DNA from: Flammulina velutipes
Lineage: Eukaryota; Basidiomycota; Agaricomycetes; Agaricales; Physalacriaceae
NCBI GenBank assembly: GCA_011800155.1
Contig: CM022373.1
Location: 124,001-188,000, forward strand
DNA length: 64,000 nucleotides
Reading direction: 5' to 3'
Of the stretch, positions 57,278-64,000 are shown one piece after another (within the stretch, counting starts at the first letter, position 1; every line of letters starts with the position of its first letter). A program made the position numbers and the translations under genes. Under the pieces are notes generated by a model, which saw only the letters and a program-made list of their open reading frames with translations, was not told where the DNA came from and did not search any database.

Positions 57278-58400
57278 TCACGAGGTTCTAGAAACGAAAC
57301 TTAGTTTTCGCTGTGATACGGGACAGGATAGGACGTACGGCTCCGTAAAAAGGCGCCACACAGAGACAACTTCAATCCGAGAGCCATACCCAGCAGAAGG
57401 AAAACGGCCCATCATTATACGAGCACCTCCAGATTGTGATCCCGAGTCTGTCGACAGACAGTTTCCCGCCACAAAGGATCTGGTCGTTCTGAGGCTGAGT
57501 GTTAACATAAACACGGATAGAATGTCCATGGGCGCCAATATGTTGGCTAGATGCAGCATAGTCTGAGTCGACACAAGTAGAGCCGCACAGATAAGTTGGG
57601 TACCGCCCAACGAGGTACGCAAACAGAAGAAGTAGAGTCTGCCGTAAGAGCGAAAGGTTGAGTTGGATCAGGCGCCATACCGAATCGCCTTCTTCATTGG
57701 GGTCGGTAGATCTGAAAAAATACTCCAAAAGCTTCGCCATTTACATAGAAGAGCGCATCGGCAATTCCGTGAGGAGGAAGCAAGGAAGCCAAAATTTGCC
57801 AGGTACTGTGATCAGTAACGGGTAGGCATTTCAGAGAAGGGAAAGGCGGAGGTTACGCTGTCGCGATTCGTGAATGGTAGATACCCATAGTAGGAACTCG
57901 AATGCTAAAGAGAAGGCTAATGTCTGCATTCCAGTGCGTAGAGGATGAATGCTTTTGCCAGACGTCTGACGAGCCTTGCACAAGATATATAGAGAGTCCC
58001 TCCGAGCGACTTAGCTTAAATTGTAGAAGACATTTGAGAAAATCAGTAGATCGATGAGAAAGACTCGAGACAATTGACTTTCGCCGTTACTGAACATGCG
58101 TCAGCACGATAGTAGGATCTAATGGGAACTACTGACTTGACGCGGTGGTAAAAATATGCAACGGTCGATGGTAACTGCGAGCTGAAGGAATAGGAAGGCC
58201 AAACGGCACCGTCGAGTTTCCGCGGAAACAATTGGGAGGTAAATGGAAGTCAAGGAACAGGGCGCCAGCGATACTCTGGGATATCGCAGAATACAATGAG
58301 CTTTTTGTGTCGCCCATGCGGCGGGGAGGAACATTGTATAATTGAGAAGCCGGGCCGATGCAATGAAACGTCTGGAATGGGATGAAGGCGGCAAAATGAC
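57278..58400 (-). pseudogene. Possible decayed relative of the unrecognised family
   Basis: On the minus strand near 57700-57830 one frame reads LLPPHGIADALFYVNGEAFG, which resembles the start of exon 4 in cluster 2 copies (YQLLPPVTDENTILYVNGKAY). The frame is lost soon after. A separate frame (57372-57740) starts MAKLLEYFFRSTDPNEEGDS, and upstream pieces near 58119-58394 do not join. GCGCCACA (reverse TGTGGCGC) is at 57353-57360. The homology is a weak visual match over about 20 residues. Confidence 0.25.
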
Positions 58401-58750
58401 ATTGAGAATAATTGGAGGTCGTGGGTGGAGAGAAATCGCCTCCAGGTAGTCTCCATGGCTATCATCGAACGCCAGTCAAGCCTTAATTGTGTGCAAATAC
58501 ACGCTTTCATTGTCCGTCGGGATGAAAGCCAGAAGGAGCATTTGTTGTGGTTTGTTTGCATGTCATGGGCTATTGTACGCGAGGCACTTTTGTCCCGTAA
58601 AAGTATAAGAGAATGGGCGGAGCGGAGTGGTGAACCCATCGAGCTAGTCTCTCTTCATCTTTCTGTTTCTTCACGTTTTCCTTTACGGTGCGCTTGCTTT
58701 TGCACGACGTTGAGATAGCTAAACTGACGGCCTTCCGTAGACCATCCACC
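58401..58750. promoter_or_regulatory. Upstream region of the Ser/Pro-rich gene
   Basis: 350 bases with no gene seen; the C/T-rich stretch just before 58690 suits a fungal transcription start region. Confidence 0.35.
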
Positions 58751-59575
58751 ATGTCCCGTACACGCTCCGCGACTTTCACCTCTTCTATCATGACCTGGGC
58801 CGCTGCTGTGCAGCCTGGTTCGCCTGCCCCCCAAACGCCTGCCACCCCGCACACGGGCAAATCAGTCTACACGCCCTCTTCAGCGCATCAATTTGATCTT
58901 ACTGCTCTGGGATACACCTCGGTCTTTGTCCACCTGCCCACGACGCCTGCGACGCCCCCTTACCTTCTAAACAATAACGACAATAACACCTATCCTATTC
59001 CCGACCTTAATCTCTCCGAAAACAATAATCTTTCCCACTTGGACCGTGACAATAAGCCGTCATGTGGATCACCAAAAGACAATAAGCCCTCCCTGGATAT
59101 AACCGACTCATCCTCAGGCGATGCATCCAGACACCGCATTCCCCTCGTTGGCGTCCTCTCTCGCTCTCGTACTCGATCCAAGAGCATGTCTGCCCACTCC
59201 GTCCCCGCAAAGTCCTCCAAGGCATCGTCGAAAAAGCACCAGCAGCTTCCACCATCGTTGATGAACGAACTACTCCTACTCCAGTTCACCTCTGGCGGCA
59301 AGCTCGACGCGCACATGACGCGCGCCGTCGAGAAGGGCGCTGTCTCCGATGGCAAAGGCGGTGTATGGTGGGACCAGGACGAGTACAAGCCCCTCGTACC
59401 CCGCCAGCCGTCCCCAAGCAAGGAGAAACGGCGCCCTGCCCCACTCAATCTTGCTCGCCAGCAGCCATCATTTGTCCCCGCCGTCAACTCCCTTCCTTCT
59501 GCACCCCTCCCTCAGCAGAAAAAGTCAGGCATGAAGAGCGTCCGTGCTTTCTTTTCCCGGGATAAGGCCGTCTAG
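58751..59575 (+). CDS. Ser/Pro-rich protein, unknown function
   Basis: Single frame of 274 residues from MSRTRSATFTSSIMTWAAAV (an in-frame ATG at 58688 would add 21). An Asn/Asp-rich segment, then SRSRTRSKSMSAHSVPAKSS with RS-type basic repeats, and a short conserved-looking block PPSLMNELLLLQFTSGGKLD followed by HMTRAVEKGAV and GVWWDQDEYKPLV. This last block suggests a real conserved motif of mushroom proteins, but I do not recognise the family. The C-terminus ends KSGMKSVRAFFSRDKAV. Probably cytosolic or nuclear and largely disordered. Confidence 0.65.
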   Translation: MSRTRSATFTSSIMTWAAAVQPGSPAPQTPATPHTGKSVYTPSSAHQFDLTALGYTSVFVHLPTTPATPPYLLNNNDNNTYPIPDLNLSENNNLSHLDRDNKPSCGSPKDNKPSLDITDSSSGDASRHRIPLVGVLSRSRTRSKSMSAHSVPAKSSKASSKKHQQLPPSLMNELLLLQFTSGGKLDAHMTRAVEKGAVSDGKGGVWWDQDEYKPLVPRQPSPSKEKRRPAPLNLARQQPSFVPAVNSLPSAPLPQQKKSGMKSVRAFFSRDKAV

Positions 59576-59859
59576 GTATGTTGCTCTTTACCTTGCGATC
59601 GTTCCCGTAGCTCACTGCTTATTCCCAGATTATTGCTTCCCATCCATGCCACCTATGCCGAACATGTCGACCATGCAGATACCCACCATTCACGCCACTG
59701 TATCCATACTTGCCTTGTACTGTATCCTTACTTGTAATTTGTATGTTCATGTATGTAGACCCATAAGTTGGCTCCGTGTATAGAATCGTACTGCCTTTTA
59801 ACGTGTCAAACTATCAATGGCGAAAGGGATCGAGCTGTATAGCGGGCCACCTCTTTCAA
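59576..59859. other. 3' region of the Ser/Pro-rich gene
   Basis: Pyrimidine-rich 3' UTR-like sequence up to the tRNA; no gene seen. Confidence 0.4.
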
Positions 59860-59942
59860 TGCCCCATGGCTGAGTTGGTTACAGCGTCCGACTGTTACAA
59901 GTACCAATCGGAAGGTCCTGAGTTCGAGCCTCAGTGGGGCAG
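59860..59942 (+). tRNA. tRNA-Asn (anticodon GTT) with 9-base intron
   Basis: The cloverleaf is complete once a CAAGTACCA intron is removed after the base 3' of the anticodon, the canonical eukaryotic site. Acceptor TGCCCCA pairs with TGGGGCA; D stem GCTG pairs with CAGC; anticodon stem TCCGA pairs with TCGGA; loop CTGTTA-A; T arm CTGAG-TTCGAGC-CTCAG; discriminator G. 74 bases mature. Confidence 0.93.
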
Positions 59943-59952
59943 TACCTTTTTG
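59943..59952 (+). terminator. Pol III terminator of tRNA-Asn
   Basis: A run of five T starts four bases after the tRNA 3' end. Confidence 0.7.
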
Positions 59953-62357
59953 TTGCTCTCATTTATTAACTCATACTCTTGTAGGCCATTGCACTCCTTC
60001 GCGTACGCTACATTTTCGCAGGGATAACCTCTTGTCTATCTCTCAGCATGTCTGACTCTGCCACTAGAAAAGTTATTGAACATCAACCCGACCACGTTCA
60101 AACCTCCTACATCTTTGTAATTCCAACGTTCACCAATAGACGTTCAGTATCATTATGGCTGTTGAAATTGACCATTACCGAGTTCCCGACGCATATCGGT
60201 GCAATTCTCAATATACACTTCGCTCTGATACTACCAAGTAGCACATATGCGCGGTAGCCCTCATACAGTGCATGTCCACCAACGACAAAGGAGGTGTCCG
60301 GCCCGGGTTGGCGAGTGGCTTGCCTCTGGCTCATGCATTGCCAAGCTGGTACCATCGTAACTATCCCCCAATCGTACATAGTCGTACATGGACGCTTTCC
60401 CGCAAATACCACCGTCCAATCTTCGGTCCCGCAGGCTCTATAACCTCTGTAAGATAAGTCCGGAAGCAAATCAGCTAACCACGTTGTTCGCCAACTACCC
60501 CTCAGAAAGCTGACGCCCTGCAAGACATAAACAGTGTCGCTCGATCCACGTGTGAGCATAAGCTCCCTGAAGGTGAGCTTACCCCATCCACGCGCCACTC
60601 GGAATTCCCAATATTCACGGATGTTGCGCCAACGACGCCATGTCACTCGACTGTAAAACCTTGCTCCCCTGGCAATCCCCCTGAAAACTAAAAGCAAGAA
60701 CGTTAAATGTCTGTCCTATGCCTTTCACCATTGACAGCGTTCACCAAACGTTTATCCGTCTTTCAAGCCTGCCGTGTCAACAAGATCATGATACTTTAAA
60801 TTGTTCACCGCATCTTACGTGCGGGGATCCAGGTTCTCACGTTCACCCCTTCTGAGAATATCTGGCCAAAGTAAGCTTGAACACACTTTCGCGGTAGCTA
60901 CTACGTCAGTACGTCCCATTCAGAAATACTGCGCCACGATCTGAAGCTCCTCGGTGGCATTTAACACAATATCACTCGTTAGCCTATCCTCACGGAACGC
61001 CTATAACATCGGACTCGTTTTGACCACTGGCCCTCTCCACTGGACTCGGACTACTGTTCAGTACCACGATGTGAGCTGGTATGTCAAACTATTCGAATAT
61101 CCACTTTGTCAAGGCTCGTGATCAAGTTACGGTGTTCAACAGCTGACTGTTCTTGTCCGTTCTTTCGGACCGCCACCACACCCAGGCCATGATGCTCTCA
61201 TATACCAAATCATGATTCCTACATAAGTGAGGAGTTCCCTTGCTGTAACATCCGCCTACACACAAGATCTGGATCTATACCGCCACACTCGAAAGCTCCT
61301 TTCGCTTTAGTCAATTTCCCCGCCAGCGTGGCTATTACACGCGGCGATCAATCATCTAATCATCATCGCATGTCTTTTCGGGGCTTATAGATACTTACCC
61401 GGGTCGAATATCAATGTGGCGCAGCCGCAGTCAGTTTCCGAGGTGGCCATGATCACGACGGCGACAAGCAACACACAAAAAAACAGGACAAATTATCAGA
61501 CCGGTAGTTAGGCCTAAGGAGTACAACGTATGTTCATAGCGCCGTGGAGTCTGCCAAGGACACTAGTAAGTTGAGAGGAAGCTAGTGTCCGAGCTAAAAG
61601 TCGTCGGGTCCTCGGAATGAGGTGCAGAAATATCCGCTGTATTCGCACTTTTCACACACCTTACTTCGCGGCGAGGTGTTCTATTAATCCAAAATTACTG
61701 TTATAGTCAATCGTAACTTGTGCGCCACCGGAACAGCCGTTCGGAAGCGACTTGGGTTAAGTACTTATTCTCAAGGCTCGCGGGCAAGATAAGGCTCGTA
61801 GTGCAAAGAACAGAACATGTGGTGATCAATTGCGACACCGACCGCGACACAGATTGGGACTCAGCGCCTCGTACTCTGTTGATATCATCACCAATCCGGA
61901 GCTGAAGAAGCCCACACATTGCTATCGACCGATAAGAGGAAGAGTCCGTGGTTAGCTAGGTGGTTCATTATACAGCGCGCGATTGAACCGGCGAGATCTC
62001 TGTGACGAGTCGATAGAAATCATAAGTAGAAATACACAAGACAAGAGATGAGAGATAAATGAGCGTTAAATGGTGAGTGATAAAACGAGTGTCCGTAGAA
62101 AAGAAGGAGTAAAAGGAGATGAATGGTAGTACAGAAGACAGGAATATATAGTCCGACGTCTATGAGATAACAAGTCGATAGCAGCGGGGGGTCTACACGA
62201 ATGGAGAGGGTCACGACGAGGAAGAGGTCGGATAGGTTTTGGGACGAGGGAGAGCTAAATGGCTTTTTTCGACGAGAAGAAAGAGTCAATGGGTATACCG
62301 AACGGGGTATGATGAGAAACTTGGTATCAGTTCCAAATGCGGTCTGGGTGGGTTAGC
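59953..62357. other. Gene-poor 2.4 kb
   Basis: The only long frame is minus 60107-60697 (196 codons, beginning MLLVFRGIARGARFYSRVTW), rich in Arg and Trp, without a recognisable domain; it may be chance. TGTGGCGC is at 61415-61422. No transposon ends, tandem repeats or RNA genes were found. Confidence 0.4.
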
Positions 62358-63863
62358 CTACTGGCCCTGGCCCTGCCCGCTGATATTCACCATCCCACTC
62401 ATACCCATCCCCCCGCCCATACCGTTCCCCATGCCGCCCATCCCACTGCCCATCCCACTTGAGCCCAAAGGGACTCCACCCCCGTTCGCCCTCATGCCAG
62501 TGCCACTCCTCGGCCGCTCAATCGAACCCCAATACGGTTGATACGCGTATTGATGCTGCTGACCATGTCCCCCACCTTGATGATGATGCAAAGGAGCCGA
62601 ATCTGAACGTGCTCTGGCGTATTTCTTCGATGGTGGAACACTGTCCAGCGGCGAAGAAAGCGTGCTGTGGGGGTGCGCAAGCTGAGGCAGCTGGTGCGTC
62701 AACGGCGAATGCGACGACGGATGCGACGAAAGATGCTGCTGCGAGTGATGGTGCAGGGGGGAGTGAGAATGGGCGGATGAGATGTGGGGGATTGGCGAAT
62801 TGCCACCGCCACCACTGGACGCAGCAGAAGATGAGTTCATGGAAAGGCCAGCCGTGTCGATCCTCGGCCTTTTTCGTTCGGGCATTTGGTGCTGGTGATC
62901 CCACGGTGCGACGGGTCCACTGACATAGATGCTGGGATTCGGGCTCGTCGAGCTGCTCGTTGGCGGGGAGTCGTCGAGGGAGCCCAAGGGCACACCGACA
63001 GTCTCGCTCAGACGGCCAACGAGCCTGGTGAGCCTGTCGACCTTGCGCCGTTCGCTTTGGACGACATCCCACATGCGCCTGTTCTCCTCGCGCATCGCAG
63101 TAAGCTGCGCTGCGACTTCACCCGGCAGTTCAATACGCTGCTTCGTGTTCACGTCCGGCTCGAGTGCTTTGCGCTTGATCTCATCGAGAAGGTCGGGTCT
63201 ACCGCGCAGGAACTTGTGGTGCGAAAACTCCCAAGTCTGGGCGTCGGTAGACGTACGCTGGGCGCGTGGAGTACGGTTAATTTTGTGAAATCCGTACATG
63301 TTGAGCTGGCGAACAAAGGAGGAAAAGTTGTTGTGCTTGAAATGCGAGCCGAGGATGGAGCGCGAGAATTCGCCGACGTTGGAGACGACGAACGAGGTGC
63401 CAAGAGACGTCCATGAGATGAAATGGGCGGATTTTGGGTCCGATATCATTCTGACTCGGGATTTAGGATTTGAATAGTTTTGAGAATAAAATGCGCACTG
63501 GTATAACTTGGTCACGAAATTGTTCGTAGGCATCGTTTTTCCTGGGCCTAGGATACCGCCCAGTCCGCCGACCGGGCCGCCCATCATCCCGTCTCCGTAG
63601 CCACCGCTGTCTGGAGGTGTGCCGTCTCTGTCCACCGGACTTGCCTCGACGCTCATCATATCTTCTTCCTTGGATGCGCTCGCTGGGCTGACCGGCTCGC
63701 TAGATACAGCTAAAGTGCTCATATTCAACGAGAGCGGAGGCGGATGTTCGTGGTGATGTGAGCCGTGGTGGCGATGGGGCGAGTCCGAAGATGCAGACGC
63801 GAGGGAGTTATTGTTGGTTGACGAAGGGGAGCCCGTTGACAAGTCGTAGGTCGAATAATCCAT
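62358..63863 (-). CDS. HSF-type transcription factor
   Basis: The N-terminus (MDYSTYDLSTGSPSSTNNNS) is Ser/His/Gly-rich. The HSF-type DNA-binding domain follows: NNFVTKLYQ, intron, then MISDPKSAHFISWTSLGTSF, FKHNNFSSFVRQLNMYGFHK and WEFSHHKFLRGRPDLLDEI. A coiled-coil segment comes next (REENRRMWDVVQSERRKVDR, then LTRLVGRLSETV), the usual oligomerisation region, and then a His/Ser/Gly/Met-rich tail. Trp instead of hydrophobic variants at IxW and the NFSSFVRQLNxYGF helix are canonical for DNA recognition. The single intron (about 63443-63490) is 48 bases, in frame and without a stop, with a GTGCGC donor. No receiver domain is seen, so it is not Skn7-type. Spliced length is about 485 residues. 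Confidence 0.87.
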   Translation of the reverse strand: MDYSTYDLSTGSPSSTNNNSLASASSDSPHRHHGSHHHEHPPPLSLNMSTLAVSSEPVSPASASKEEDMMSVEASPVDRDGTPPDSGGYGDGMMGGPVGGLGGILGPGKTMPTNNFVTKLYQCAFYSQNYSNPKSRVRMISDPKSAHFISWTSLGTSFVVSNVGEFSRSILGSHFKHNNFSSFVRQLNMYGFHKINRTPRAQRTSTDAQTWEFSHHKFLRGRPDLLDEIKRKALEPDVNTKQRIELPGEVAAQLTAMREENRRMWDVVQSERRKVDRLTRLVGRLSETVGVPLGSLDDSPPTSSSTSPNPSIYVSGPVAPWDHQHQMPERKRPRIDTAGLSMNSSSAASSGGGGNSPIPHISSAHSHSPLHHHSQQHLSSHPSSHSPLTHQLPQLAHPHSTLSSPLDSVPPSKKYARARSDSAPLHHHQGGGHGQQHQYAYQPYWGSIERPRSGTGMRANGGGVPLGSSGMGSGMGGMGNGMGGGMGMSGMVNISGQGQGQ

Positions 63864-64000
63864 AGCACTCGCCAGTGGACGCTCGTTCCTCGTCTTTCAC
63901 CGAAAAAGAAGAGGATAAAAGAAAGAACAGAGAAACAAAGAAAAGGGAACGAAAAGATATCCGTCAGTCAATGGTGGTCCTCGTCCTAGAGTGCCGAGTT
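63864..64000. promoter_or_regulatory. 5' region of the HSF-type gene
   Basis: Purine-rich on the plus strand (pyrimidine-rich on the coding strand), as expected near a fungal transcription start. Continues past the window. Confidence 0.4.

Noticed and set aside
60107..60697. 196-codon minus ORF in the gene-poor stretch
   Set aside because: Not called as a gene: no recognisable motif, Arg/Trp-rich composition, no supporting promoter or intron structure. Kept only as a note.
62459..63416. Long plus-strand ORFs (154 and 176 codons)
   Set aside because: Antisense to the HSF-type gene, which has a clear DNA-binding domain; the GC-rich, His/Ser-biased coding sequence opens the other frames by composition.
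1..64000. CRISPR arrays, bacterial operons, ribosome binding sites, plasmid or phage features
   Set aside because: Intron-rich eukaryotic genes throughout; no direct-repeat/spacer pattern or bacterial signals were seen.

Overview
The window is nuclear DNA of a filamentous basidiomycete, most likely an agaricomycete mushroom. Genes are dense and on both strands. Nearly all are split by introns of about 45-60 nt with GT..AG ends. Two lone tRNA genes are present, one with a short intron. Several families typical of mushroom genomes occur: DUF6534-type membrane proteins, expanded F-box proteins, a Stealth-type phosphotransferase and a LisH/FLO8-like regulator. No bacterial operons, CRISPR arrays or viral genes were seen. 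Exon joins were worked out by hand from frame and splice signals.

Layout. 0-9.4 kb: 5'-truncated CaMK-type kinase, small multipass membrane protein, GPI-anchored Kre9/KNH-like wall protein, DUF6534 seven-helix protein, and an inorganic-pyrophosphatase homologue that has lost almost all catalytic residues. 9.4-16.6 kb: tandem array of five F-box-like paralogues, four intact and one broken, each intact copy with a CACGTGA box upstream. 17-22 kb: tetraspanin, F-box-like/LRR-type protein, small coiled-coil protein. 22.5-28.2 kb: three tandem copies of an unrecognised four-exon gene family, with a hAT-like MITE inserted behind the second. 28.6-35.5 kb: Stealth protein, tRNA-Ile, F-box protein, a single-pass membrane protein of doubtful integrity, then poorly resolved sequence. 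35.8-41.3 kb: very large protein with three START-like domains and a C-terminal membrane anchor. 42.1-48.8 kb: second cluster of the unrecognised family (three minus copies, one diverged plus copy). 49.2-64 kb: vezatin/Inp2-like protein, LisH-FLO8-like regulator, decayed sequence, a Ser/Pro-rich protein, tRNA-Asn, a 2.4-kb gene-poor stretch and an HSF-type transcription factor.

The housekeeping genes (kinase, tetraspanin, Stealth, START, vezatin-like, LisH, HSF) look single-copy. Between them lie fast-evolving accessory blocks: the F-box array, the two clusters of the unknown family and the pyrophosphatase pseudoenzyme. The strongest candidates for undescribed biology are the intact but catalytically stripped pyrophosphatase and the unknown family, which pairs a conserved core with exchangeable basic tails.
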